A DNA stretch of 51,953 nt from Perkinsus olseni (Eukaryota; Perkinsozoa; Perkinsida), in contig JABANN010000218.1 of assembly GCA_013115125.1 (NCBI GenBank), positions 1 to 51,953 on the forward strand, written 5' to 3'. Below are positions 1 to 13,899 of the stretch, in pieces (the first letter of the stretch is position 1; each line of letters opens with the position of its first letter). Position numbers and translations under genes: made by a program. The notes beneath the pieces are model-generated. The model was not told the origin of the DNA and searched no databases. It worked only from the letters and a program-made list of their open reading frames with translations.

Positions 1-625
1 CCTCAAACTCTAAAAATTGTAGAAGTTACCTCACTGACATGTTTCGCAACCTTTAGATTGCTCGTACTGTAGGTGGTGCATTGTTAAAGATGAACCTGCA
101 GTTATGCTGACTACTACAATCGAAAAGGCTGGTTCAGCATAAACATGGTGATGCTCTGCGACATCGACGGATGCTTGCCGTATCTTTGATTGCCGCTGGA
201 CTGGAGCGACGCACGAATCATCACTGATGATTCATCAGTGTTATCTGTTGGATGTGGCTCAGTAGAGAACTACTGTTGTTGTGGTATGAAAGCAATTGGT
301 GGCTTCGTTGTCTTGGGTATGCTCAACGATCAACAAGATCTCGCCGTTGGTGCAATCAGCATAGCTCGCCATGAAACCTCGCTATGTAGGCGAGGTTCCA
401 ACTGTTTGAAGCGGGACGCCGGAAGTATGTTATACACGATGGCCTGCAATTGCAGAAGTTGTGTTCCTCGTCCCTCTTCTGCGGGTACGTGTATCTACAC
501 CGGTGTTGAGAAATAGTTATGTATGGCCCATCGTCTGCAGTTTTCCGAGAAATTCCTGCAGCCTTTTTTGGAACTAGTGTGGAAATCGGGTACTTTTTAC
601 GACTTTTTCATCAGTCTCCGCTCAG
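1..625 (+). other. Unresolved 5' region of the transporter gene
   Basis: This stretch should hold the promoter, the first exon or exons and the first introns of the transporter. An ATG at 523 opens a frame that runs into the transporter exon, and the reading just before 626 (LVWKSG) may be coding. No confident start codon or splice pair was found. The rest shows no recognisable gene. Confidence 0.3.
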
Positions 626-3603
626 GTATGTTCGTGTCCATTGGAGTGGGCGCGAGAGAGGCCGGTTCATTCCTCTGGATTAGCTTCATACTAGCGGCCC
701 TTGCATGCGGGTAAGCCGACTCGAAAAATGCAATTCATGCATCGCTTCGCTCCGCTCAGAATATCTGGTCTTTGTTACTGTGAGATGAGCTCTCTCGTCC
801 CAGTGGCTGGATCGGCCTACAGCTACGTCTACACCATCTTAGGCGAGCTACCGGCCGCTATTGTTGGCTTCGTGCGCATGCGTGCATACCACTCCTTTGC
901 AAACTCGTCTCAGGTTCTTTGTGTCGACAGCTCTATCTCGGCCGCTGCTGTTGCCAGAGCGTTCGCTGCCTACGTCAACGTTCTGCTTGGTGAAAAATTG
1001 CCGAAAATTTTGTAAGAATTTTTTGGCAAGAGAATGGGAATGATCATGTGGCATCTCGCTCAACTCCTAGTACTTGATAGCGTCAACGCCGGATTCCATC
1101 CTGTAGTTCTTCGAGTCCAATAGTTCGGACTTTTACGTCGTCCGATATCACCTTTTTAGAATTATAGGCGGGATACTTTGTGCTACTTTCACGACTACAA
1201 TGAGTGACTCGGCTCTGATCTGTCTCGGGTCACGACGCCATTATTCACCTCAGTCGCTTCGAAGTAGCCACGGCGGAAAATTACCGGGTCAAATTTTCCT
1301 GTTGGTATCTTATGGGTAAAATGACTTCTTTTCTAATTTCCGCTCGTCCAATTTCTTGTCCGTAGTAGTCCCATACCACCCCTTCACCAAATTTCATCCT
1401 CTATTCCTTAGGGCGAGCGAGATTAACATCAGGTACGACTACGACCTCGGATCTTCCGAGAATCTTTGGTCGATATCTTTGCTTTCCTTCCTGCTCTGCC
1501 TCCTCCTCGGGCTGCTCCTTTATCGCGGGATAAGGCAAACGAGCACGTGAGTGTGGGGAAAATTTTTCCAGAAAAAGCGGAAATTTTTTTATGATTTTTC
1601 AGTTTCAATAATTGGAGTACAATTCTGAATATGGCGGTGATTCTAGTGTTCATAGTTGGAGGTGAGTTCGCGGATGCAGCGCGCGCCCTGATGATCGATT
1701 TGTCAGGTTTCGTGTTCTTCCGTAGTGATATTTGGCATCCTACCACTCCTGAAGGGATCGTTCGCGGCTCTGGTCGAGTCTTTTTTGCGTATCTTGGTTT
1801 TGATGTTATCAACTGCTTGGCTGAGGAGACAACCGAGGTGAAAAAATCAGGAAAATTCAAATTTTCGGGAAATTAACGAAATTTGTCTCGAAGATCTCAA
1901 ATTTTCCAGTCGGTAATAACTCAACTCTAAAAATTTCGATAATTTTCCGGAGAAAGATACGAAAATGACATCTCTGGTTCGATCCTTGGCAGGGTTATTT
2001 CTTCAGGCACGTCGACTGGTCCCGCGGGCAATAATCATCACCATTGTTATTTGCTGTGTGGTGTACGTATTGGTCGCAGGTAGGCGGAGCGAAGCGATTC
2101 ATGTAATCCAATTCTAGCTTTTTAGTCGCTTTCGTCCATTTGGCACCCCTGGCTAGTGTTAGTATGGACGCACCGCTGGCGACAGCTTTTGAAGCGAGAG
2201 GAGCGACAGTCCTAGAGTAAGCAACCCTCTTCGTATCTTCCTTGCTTCGACCTTGGATATTCCATAGTCTATTCTGAACAGCTACCCTCGACAATATTTT
2301 CCGAAATTTTTTCAGATTCGTGGTCTCGCTCGGCGCCGTTGGTAACACGATGACCTCCGTCATGTCGTCCATGATCGTTCAGCCGAGAATCATGCTGAGG
2401 ATGAGCAGTGACGGCCTCCTCCCCGAAGCGGTGAATCGCATCTTATATAGTGAAACGGCTGATCGATTCCATCTTGGTCAGATCGGAAGACTCACGAGTT
2501 CTGGTACTCCTTCCACGGCTCTTATTATAACAATCGTTATGTCATCAGCGCTCGCCCTGGTGATCGATTTTGAAGCTCTCGCAGATATTGTATCTTTCGG
2601 AGCTTTGCTGAGCTTCCTGGCTGTATGCCTATGTACCATGTTAGGTAAAAAATTTCTAAAAAATTTGCCTGAAAATTCTCGGGAAACTTCTCTTTTCTCC
2701 AGGCCGAGTTGTGCCGCCCTCTGTCTATCGTCAGCGGGCAGCCGCCAGTCAACAGCCGCAAGAATACGGAAAACCCGACGCAAACGGAGCGCCCGCGGCG
2801 GCCAAGAGTAGAACGCTCGTAGCCGATCTGCGAGTTCCTTGGATCAACCTAAGATTCTCGTGCAAGCGCTCAGCTCCGACCACATTACCCCAGAGAGATA
2901 CTCCTCATGGTTCTTTTCTTCGAGGTGAGATTTTTTTCCCAATTTTCCCCGACTTTTCCTTTTTTTCAGGTTGCAACATTAGTTTTCGGTGCGCTATTTT
3001 TGCACGATCTTGTGAGTATCTTTTTTTACCTCCCTTTGTTAATCATTTGTCTCTTCGCCGGGATCGCCACTTCCCGCGTGGTCCGCACATATTTCAAGTA
3101 AGACGAATTTTATCAAACCCGACGACTCGAATGATAACAGTTACACTGATCTCGGCGATGGTAATGAGGACCCTCTGACCAAACCTTTCCGAGTGCCGGG
3201 AGCCCCAGAAGTCCCTCTAGCTGGGATGTTCATCAACACGTAAAGCCAGCGTGATAAGAGATTTATTATCGCCCTCGAACGATGGCTCAGGTACATGATT
3301 TCGGGCCTGCCATTCGCGGCCGTTCTCCGAGGATTGGCAGTGATGCTCGTCGCCATCACATTTTATTTTGCGTATTCAATTAGAAATTCGAACTTAGCGG
3401 CATCGGGAGAAACAGCGGTGCAAAAGATGTAAGCCGGGAGAATCGAACCGGGTGCCTCTCTCTTGACAGCCGCAACCTCTACCACTGTGCTACTCGAGAT
3501 GTTTCTCCATTGTAGGGACGGGAAGATAGCCGGACGATATGTGAACTTCGAGAATGACGACGACTCCACCAGCCTTGATGGAGACACCGAAGATGTGATT
3601 TAA
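626..3603 (+). CDS. Cationic amino-acid transporter, SLC7/CAT-like (5' end unresolved)
   Basis: Likely plasma-membrane permease for basic amino acids. Spliced exons read FVSIGVGAREAG, then PVAGSAYSYVYTILGE and AVARAFAAYV, which match TM helices 1-4 of CAT transporters. Next come FFAYLGFDVINCLAEETTE (the CAT motif FFAYIGFD..AEE), RRLVPRAIIITIV, VSLGAVGNTMTSVMSSM, QPRIMLRMSSDGLLPEAV and FEALADIVSFGALLSF. The C-terminus is acidic (FENDDDSTSLDGDTEDVI) and ends at TAA 3601-3603. Introns whose frames close: 711-759, 872-913, 1547-1602, 1662-1706, 1838-2006, 2080-2125, 2217-2315, 2645-2702, 2808-2853 and 3429-3515. The first exon or exons upstream of 626 could not be fixed, and the stretch 1015-1350 is not resolved. 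The gene converges on the lipid kinase, with about 350 nt between stop codons. Family assignment is firm; substrate is inferred. Confidence 0.85.
1838..2006 (+). repeat. Transporter intron with tRNA B-box-like 3' end
   Basis: The intron lies between ...AEETTE and ARRLVPRAII, and the frame closes in phase 0. Near its 3' end it has a B-box-like GGTTCGATCCTTGG (1977-1990) followed by CAGGGTTATTTCTTCAG at the splice site. The same arrangement (tRNA T-arm, then a pyrimidine-rich tail, then CAG) recurs in introns of four other genes in the window. Confidence 0.7.
2080..2125 (+). repeat. Short intron opening with the GGCGGAGCGAAGC motif
   Basis: A 46-nt intron starting GTAGGCGGAGCGAAGC and ending CTTTTTAG. 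The frame closes to give VLVA-VAFVHLAPL. The motif resembles a degenerate tRNA A box and recurs in both orientations in other introns. Confidence 0.7.
3429..3515 (-). repeat. Intron made of a whole tRNA-like sequence in antisense
   Basis: An 87-nt intron of the transporter (QK-M-DGKIAGRY across the junction). Read on the minus strand it is a full tRNA-like sequence: A box TAGCACAGTGG, an anticodon-region stretch GCTGTCAAG (Asp-like GTC) and B box GGTTCGATTCT. The two boxes are about 43 nt apart, as in a real tRNA. It is unlikely to be a functional tRNA gene, because its outer bases are fixed as splice sites and the acceptor arm pairs poorly. Confidence 0.8.
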
Positions 3604-3955
3604 AGTCATGACCAGTTTCTTGTGAGTAACTTCTTCGTTGCGTTCGAGTGGACACCCCTCTCGAGAGGGAAAATCTGCGTAGTGCGCCGTATCCACTCTC
3701 ACACATCGGGGTCATTTCTTTGACGCACCGCTCCGCTGAGCTTCTCAAAGATAGGAAGCTTGCAAATTGGCGCAAACGTGATCAAAACTTGCAATCTCGC
3801 TCCGACTTGCATTTCCTCAACTGATGGCTACCCACTATAACAACACAACACTATGCTTCACTATAGAATTTTTCAGCCGATCTACGATAAGAATTTCAGC
3901 GAGGGTAGTCAACCAAAAATAGTATACAGGTAAAAGTAGGACAGAAATATAATCA

Positions 3956-6351
3956 TTAATCGGCCCATGCAGGAGCCATCAAAAGCAAAGCGCCAGGGAG
4001 CAGATCGGCACGCAACGGGCTTGCCGAATCCATCAGCTCGCCATCGATGCCGAACTCAGCGTATCTTCTATCAGGATGAGACGCATCTCGTTTAATAGTG
4101 GGTTCAAAAACAACAGAAGTAACTCGCTCGGTCGTCACTCGAGGATCTTCCAAGTGCTTGTTGTCCGTCACCTTCGCTACGATTTGGGTGAATCTGCAAA
4201 GAGGCGTATCTTGAGGTCAACAAATGTACCATCTTACGTAAATCGATCAACTGCTGGTATTATAACCAGCTCCATGTAGCCGCTTGCTAAATGAGCGTTT
4301 TGCATCCAAACGGTTCGGTCTTCGGTATTTCGCACGGCCACGTTCGTCAGCGACAACAAAGATACTCCCTTCTGATCATCAACTTCAACCCATCCCTCTT
4401 CGCCCGCCTTCACGATTGGTGACGGATCAAGCATCTTGTGACCATCAGATTTTTCCAAATATTTTGTAGTAATTTTATGCAACACACTGCAGGCCATGCA
4501 AGAGGTCCCGCAAGGCCCCACATCTTGCAACCACCGAAGCATCTTCGATTCCGCCGTCGGCAGCGGCTCGCTCGTCTCAGGCGAGGAGGACTCGGCCGTT
4601 AATTCAGAAACGACCGGGCCAACTAGATTACTAATTTCGGGCGCGCTGGTGGTCTTATGGCAGCCGAGTGAAGGAGCCGCAAGACGACGGTCTATCTTAC
4701 TCCGTAAATACCTGAAAAATACCCCTGCCAGGGATCGAACCCACGACCTTCCGCTTACCGGCATTTCATCCCAGTGTATGCCAAACTAAATCCTCCTTTT
4801 CCATGTCCAACGTCGCTCGGATCTCCCCCTCCTCGGAACACCGTCTGCGCACCCGCAAAGATATATCTCGTGGGGCCCAAAAATCTTTTATTTTCCGACC
4901 GGACATTAACCTCGGCGATAAAACCATAATTAAGTCCGCACAACGCCAAAGTAACCTGTGGTCCCTCAGGCAAGTATCTTGTTATTTTCATGACATCCAC
5001 AGGTCTCATCCAGCCATTAACAATAGCCGTCGCCGCTGTCAGGGGCTGCCTCATTCCGCCACTGGCCGCCAAAGAGTTGTGGCTTCCCGCTGGGAGTTGA
5101 CCAATTCCGAGAATCGCAAAAGCCTCGGACGCATCCGGTCGTTCGGCCATGCCGTTCACGAGTTCATAGACCAAACCATCGCCGCCAACTGCTGCAATCG
5201 CTCCTATTTTTTCCAAATCGATCGACCGAGCGATTTCACCCGCGTGGCCAGGATGGTCAGTCTGCACGACTGAGTACTTCCGATGGGCTCTGTCCAGCAT
5301 AGGTTGAAGAATTTCCCGGAACATCTTTTTTGCGCGTTTCCGACCGCCGATCGGGTTGATGACGACCAGCAGCTCTTTCTCGCGACCGTACTGGGGTGTC
5401 GTCCAGTCTGTTAAAATCTCCTCCCACTTGGCGACACCCGCAACAAAGGGAACTCGGAAAGTGAACCTGAATGAAAAGATATCTTTTGACTCTGCGATCT
5501 CCTAGGTCGACCTCAAGATATCTTACTCTCTCAACTCTCTTTTGAATGGGTCCTTGTGTTCTGTATAGCGACTCTTGAATGGATTCCGATGCTTACCCCG
5601 CAACTTCATAGAAGTAAAGATACGAATCGTCGTATCCCCTTCGACGTCGTAAGCATAAATATCTTCTGGGCGCCACTCGATCAGCAGCTCCCCGTACAAA
5701 TCATCGACGCGGATTCTGATGAAAATACCATAAAATCGCCGGACATCCTCCACGTACAACCGAAAATGACCCACTTATGCCGAACTTTATTTTACAAAAC
5801 TTAAGAACTTTCACGAACTAACATTTTCCGAAGAGTAAGTCCCTCGATCGAGGCTGTTTAAAAAGAAAAAAAATCCGTCACCAATTCCAAATTTCTGCAG
5901 TCCTCAATCGCGACCAGGAAGTGTTCGGATTCTGTATCTTGCATGCTTCAACCTCAAGATACTACCTCTTGCCAAAAGTAACATGGGCCGGCACATTCTT
6001 CCATCCCGGCTTGCCATGCTCCGTAAAAATACCAATATCGCTGGCAGCTGGTAACGACGACGACTCGCCATTATTTGTCGAATTAGCCAAATTAGTCGAA
6101 AGTTTTTCTCGCGCGCCCGGAGCCGAGTTGGGTTGACTTATCGTCGTCGCGGGCGATGCTGAACCGTGTGGAAGAATCTTCGGCTGCGAACCCGGCGGGG
6201 CTGACTCGATGCTCGCTTCATGTGGTACCTCCGTCGTAACAGGAACGGTCATAAATACAAAAGATAAGAGAACTGCAACGACAATCTTGCAATCTTGCAT
6301 TTCCTCAACGCTACACTGCAAATCGGCAGAGACCAGAGGATAAATGCTCAT
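3956..6351 (-). CDS. Sphingosine/diacylglycerol-type lipid kinase with N-terminal membrane anchor
   Basis: ATP-dependent lipid kinase, most like sphingosine kinase. The catalytic exon (5466-4759) has LLVVINPIGGRKRAKK, the loop AAVGGDGLVYELVNGMAERP (canonical SGDG..HE..NG) and PAGSHNSLA. The next exon (4711-4238) has the C-terminal RTVWMQNAHLASGYMELVII, and the last (4193-3956) has FGIDGELMDSASP (canonical VDGE). Introns that close the frame: 5467-5526, 4712-4758 and 4194-4237. The usual GSGNA motif reads GSHNS here. The proposed N-terminus at 6351 gives an anchor-like IVVAVLLSFVFMTVPV and then a Pro/Ser-rich linker; the join between about 5960 and 5774 is not resolved. The start lies only 66 nt beyond the stop of the protein kinase on the same strand, so a shared transcript is possible. 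Family is firm, substrate and 5' end less so. Confidence 0.8.
4712..4758 (-). repeat. Lipid-kinase intron made of a tRNA 3' half
   Basis: A 47-nt intron that starts GTAAGCGG and continues as a T-arm, GGTTCGATCCCTGGCAGGGG, then TATTTTTCAG. Almost the whole intron is tRNA-like. The frame closes to give MKC-R-YLRSKIDRR. Confidence 0.8.
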
Positions 6352-6417
6352 CCATGCATTTCATGAGTTAACCTTCGAAGTGCGGTACCTAACAAAATCC
6401 CAGTCGGATGAAATCGA

Positions 6418-9610
<3,193 letters not shown>

Positions 9611-11100
9611 GAGCCTGAGAAGAGTAGAACGCGCGCATCGTCGAAGACCCGATCGATCCCACAATCGTTTCATTTTGACGTGATAGTAATTCGTTTCGAA
9701 ATGGCCAAATACGACGTTGAAGATATATTTTGGAAGATACCAATTGCTCATGAGAAAACGACGCATGAAGAGTCAATGGCTTCACCAAAAAGGAACTAGT
9801 CCCTCTTACCATGATTCACTCGAAGTTTCTCGGGTTACTCATAAAAATAGAACGAAAAAACAATGGGAGGGGATGCTCAATGGACTGCATTTCAGGAGTC
9901 CTCCTAGGATTGAATTTAACGTGTGAAAGACGATCCTGGGAGGGCTGTTGAACAGCCTGAATGTATACCAAAAAAGATACCAATCTCACGCGCTGCAAGA
10001 ACAATCACTAACTCTAGGATCACCAAGACTACCTAGCATCTTCGGGAGGGTTATAACTACGATACCAAAAAAATGAAGACTTATCGTGATATATTACAAT
10101 AACTACGATACCAAAAAAACTGTAGACAACGAAGATACCGAGATCACGATACATGAATTCGTCGATAGAAGTTCTATCATAGAACCCGTCGCACTACATT
10201 CAGCCGAGGACATGATCGGTTGGGTGATGTCAGGCCCGCCCATTGGAGTGGCGGGTGGCCGAGCTGAACCGATGCCTGGCAGGTTGGGCAGGGGGGGAAG
10301 CAAGGATGGGAACGGAGGTATCTAAGGTTACACTCATGCACAAGACGGAAAAAAAGATATCATCACGAAAACTGCAGCATGGCAGACCAAGCGTCCACCG
10401 AAGAATACCAATTTTGCTTATTATAAGAATTAACGGAAAGACAAATCTCTTCCCCGAATAAAAAATCTAACCAAATACCAGAATAGTAGTATCCAAGATC
10501 CATTTGCAAAAAAATCCGCGAGAACAAAATATTCGCGAGCGTAGATTTCGAGAGAATCTTAGGTTGAAGCGTGTCCCCCGCGGAAAGGCTATCGGTCCAG
10601 TACTACCTCGCTGTCGAGCATCCTAGGTCGAACCTTGATAGACATGACAAAATGGATGAAAGAAGCACACTGCAACGGCTCCGAGTGAGAATTCCGACAG
10701 ATAAGAAGACACCACACACAGGGATCGAACCCACGACCTTCTCATAATCGTCCACGCATACTAAGCGTTCGAGCTACATATTACCACGACTAGGAGGGTT
10801 CAGGACGCCGGTGAGGGTCACTAAGGAAGCTAGACTACAACTCGAAAATGCTGATGATTGGAACGTGGGGCATCGGGAGAAACCATCTTCCGCTGGAAAG
10901 ATACCGCAACTTCACCGCACACAATGTTAAGATTCGTCCTGAGAAATTTTCCCAAATTATAGTCGTCGATGAACACTCGCGGGGATTACTGTCGACGGAC
11001 ACCCAGCTAGCCCGCCCGCCAAGATCTTCAAAATACTTCCGGCGAGTCGCCAAAACACACAATGAAGCTGTCTCCCAGAACGCTCAGGAGTCCCCTCACG
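9611..11100. other. Unresolved region between the kinase and membrane-protein copy A
   Basis: Open frames exist on both strands: a plus-strand frame at 10848-11213 (121 codons, ends DLKLRKNASEKESSIWFEGK) and 10086-10325, and minus-strand Pro/Ser-rich frames at 10103-10303 and 10835-11062 that could be kinase ectodomain exons. None matches a family I recognise. The motif GATCTTAGGTTGAAGC-like near 10555 and a tRNA-like block at 10717-10790 suggest introns here, so a multi-exon gene is likely on at least one strand. Confidence 0.3.
10717..10792 (-). repeat. Degenerate tRNA-like sequence
   Basis: On the minus strand: TAGCTCGAACG (A-box-like), then GTCGTGGGTTCGATCCC (B box). The putative acceptor arms do not pair, so it is not a working tRNA. 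It is probably another intronic unit, but no flanking exons could be assigned. Confidence 0.5.
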
Positions 11101-11393
11101 GTTACTCAATTCCCGGGGGCGACGTTGAAGAAAGGCGGACTGGAGAGGAGGATCTAAAACTCAGAAAGAATGCATCCGAAAAAGAGAGTTCAATTTGGTT
11201 TGAAGGAAAATAAAAGCAGTTAACAGTAATAATTATCCAAGCACTAATAACTGCTCCCGAAGTACAAACGCAACAACTACCGAAATTGAAAAAAATCTGC
11301 CACCGATGACTTCTCTCAAACGGTGACCAGATTCTCGCAGCCGGTTCGAAACCGTGCCTCAGAAATTGCGAAGGGGAAAAGTAATGAAGGGCG

Positions 11394-13876
11394 TCAATGT
11401 ACCGCGGCGCGACCTTGGACCAAGCCTTGGATCGCGTAGAAAGTGCCGACGATAACAATACCTAGGACGACCGCTAGGGCTGTATAAGTTAGGTAGAGGC
11501 GGTATCCCCTTGGTTGCTGAATGCGAAGGTAAAACCAGAGGGGGAATATGTAGATTGAACCTGAGCGGAGCGAAGCTAGATTTTCAAATACCGGGTTGTT
11601 TGCTTTGAACTTACATGCTGTGAGAAGAATCCCACCTACGGCTTGGAAGTAGGCGAGCTGACTTCTAGCGACCACTGCCAACAGTGCGATGATGCTTATC
11701 ATCACACAACGCCATATAATCCTCCAGACAGTGCTTCCAGCGAAAGCGGCAGTTGTAGAGAATTTATGCTGAAAAAAATACCTCTGCCGGGAATAGAACC
11801 TCGGCCTTTCGGAGTACGGACGGGTGCTCGACCGCTACGCCAAACGAGGACTCACCAGCAGATGAGATATCTGCGTCTCGCTGCTAACCATCACCGGAAC
11901 CATGAGGACAGGGACGAATGCGAGCATCCTCACCAGAATGAAGGCACACGCTGTGTATATGAGCCACTTCGGGAGGACCCCCGCAGGAGCAACTAAAAAA
12001 TGACAAAACCGAGGATCGAACCTGCGACCGATTAAGCCATCTTCAATCTCGCCAATTCAAACTCCTGCTTCGCTCCGCCCACTTACGAGAGAAGTTTTCT
12101 ATGTAAACTTGCTCACAAGGGCCGTCACATAAAAGTATCCCCGCGGTTCCCAACACGTAAACGTAGAGTATCGAAATTATCAAACAGATGCACATCCACA
12201 TTGTGATACGGCTAGAGGGCGTGTCTGAAAAGGAATCTTTTCTGTGCGCACCAGCGAGGTCGTCGACGTACTCTTGACACAACCGTAGAAGGGCGGTAGG
12301 GATGGCGCCGCGCCAGAATTCCAAATGGACAGCGCGACTGCTGTGAAGAAATGCAAAACAGGCGGATCAGCAAGCTGCAGGTCATTCTCGACCTTTTTAA
12401 GGTCGGAAGATTCGACCAAAGTACCTGCGGCTACCTGAGTTGGGAAAGTTGTGGTATGGAAATGTGCACGCATGCGCACGACACTTACCAACATTCCCAA
12501 ACCACCAAGACCTGCGACTACGGCGGTCACTGCCAACACGCCATTGATCTCTTTCATAAAAGGACAAATGATTATTAACAAGGATAAAAAGGAAAATATG
12601 ATTATCCACCATTCAACTGAGCAAAGGAAAGATATTCTTCGCTGTGCGCAAAGATACGCCTACCGGATATAGAATCAAACAGAATATGCGTAGTGATGCC
12701 CATGGCCGCCTCAACGCCAATGACCGACATAAGATACTCCAGAAAGATGACCTAAGAATCAGGAAAAAAACTTCGCTCCGCTAAACTTTATTTTCCGCCA
12801 AGACCAACAAAAGATTCGCTACTAATCTCACAAGCTTCGTCTTACTGCCGAACCTAGGCTGCCGATCGCATTTGAATTTCGTGGCGCAGTGACGCTGCGC
12901 GAGATGGCCAACTTACCGCCGATGCAAACCTCCTCCCAAGGCGACCACCACAAAATTCGGCAAGAAAAGTGTACTCGCGTTCGAACGGTGGGACGCCTTG
13001 TTCTTCAGCAAACTGACAAACCTACAGCGGAGCGGGGCAATAATTCTTTCGCAACTTTCACTCATACCTACTTTTTCGTTACGCAAAGCCGCGCTGACCA
13101 TTCTGATACAAATGAATACCGAAACAGCGGTGAGCGCTTGAATCGGGATCGCCAGCAAGCCAGCGGTGGTGAACATGAACGGTACCGAGAGGCCGATGGT
13201 TGTTAGTGCATTCAAGCACGTGAGAACGAAGGACCTGACCCGGACCAGCAAGCAGTTACTCGACACGATCACAACAACGCTCCGCCACGTACTATACAAT
13301 TTGCAAAGTTTTTCGCTTGGAGGAGTCTTTTCATAAAGTCCAAGGAATCATTGGTTCTATGACGGAGTTTGCAGACCGTCATGATCACCATCATGAGGTG
13401 TCCTGTGAACATGTGTCGACATCTGCATCAGTATAGGTGCATAAATTGGAAAGAATCAACATCAAAAATAAACAAGAAATTACGATGGGCCACCCTTACC
13501 ATCTACTCTTGATGGATATTCCCTCTACGATGAGGCGCTCACGAAGAAGAACAAACATGAATGAACGATCAGTATCTAGTAGGTCACTACTGCACATTAC
13601 AAGTTAAAAGATACTACATGTACGCCATGAGTAGAGCTAGGCAGAACCCATGCCACCCCAACACTACCTCAAAGATATGCCGCTTTCCATTCTCTTACAT
13701 ACCGCACCATTCCCAACTCCCTTGCCTGACGTTGGCAGCTGGGCCTGGGTGGTGGTGGAGGGGTCCGTCGAGGCCTCGGTGGGGATGGTCGTAGCCACTG
13801 AGATCTCCGATGCTGAGTAGCAGTCAGTCATGGCAGGAGAGGGTGATAGTGATGCCGCCTTTGCGAGGCTCACCAA
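11394..13876 (-). CDS. Polytopic membrane protein family, copy A
   Basis: First of six related genes. Spliced order: N-terminal hydrophilic exon ending GNGAVCKRMESGISLR (start ATG 13876); TM exon NALTTIGLSVPFMFTTAG...ALRNEK; conserved loop AEEQGVPPFEREYTFLAEF; two TM exons (MKEINGVLAVTAVVAG and LHFFTAVALSIWNSGAAPSL); ILYVYVLGTAGILLCDGPCE; LIYTACAFILVRMLAFVPV; ARSQLAYFQAVGGILLTACK; and SIYIFPLWFYLRIQQPRGYR, ending at stop 11394. Introns 11561-11614, 11769-11855 and 11993-12086 are placed exactly. About 10 hydrophobic segments are expected. It is clearly homologous to copies B-E but divergent. I recognise no named family, so transport or receptor function cannot be claimed. Confidence 0.7.
11561..11614 (-). 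repeat. Copy A intron ending GCTTCGCTCCGCTCAG
   Basis: A 54-nt intron between LLTACK and the terminal TM exon. Its 3' end, GCTTCGCTCCGCTCAG, is the same as that of the transporter intron at 711-759. Confidence 0.7.
11769..11855 (-). repeat. Copy A intron made of a whole tRNA-like sequence in sense
   Basis: An 87-nt intron, GTGAGTCC...TATTTTTTTCAG. It contains A box TGGCGTAGCGG and B box GGTTCTATTCCCGG about 43 nt apart, and the ends CCTC and GAGG can pair. The other family copies have an intron at this position with unrelated sequence. Confidence 0.8.
11993..12086 (-). repeat. Copy A intron with A-box- and B-box-like blocks
   Basis: A 94-nt intron. GTAAGTGGGCGGAGCGAAGC is followed by GCAGGTTCGATCCTCGG and a T-rich tail ending TTTTTTAG. 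Frame closes: ENFS-LAPAGVLPKWLIY. It links the GGCGGAGCGAAGC motif to the tRNA-like class, because it sits in the A-box position upstream of a B box (spacing about 57 nt, longer than usual). Confidence 0.75.
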
Positions 13877-13899
13877 ACGCCTAAAATATCATACGCTCT

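Noticed and set aside
2455-2492. A 32-nt intron in the transporter (GTGAAACGG...GGTCAG)
   Set aside because: Removing it shifts the frame, while reading through keeps the expected transporter sequence.
3429-3515. A working antisense tRNA-Asp gene
   Set aside because: Both ends coincide with splice sites that close the transporter frame, and the acceptor arm is not complementary.
10717-10792. A working tRNA gene on the minus strand
   Set aside because: A and B boxes are present but the acceptor arms do not pair and the anticodon stem is poor. It is listed as a degenerate tRNA-like block.
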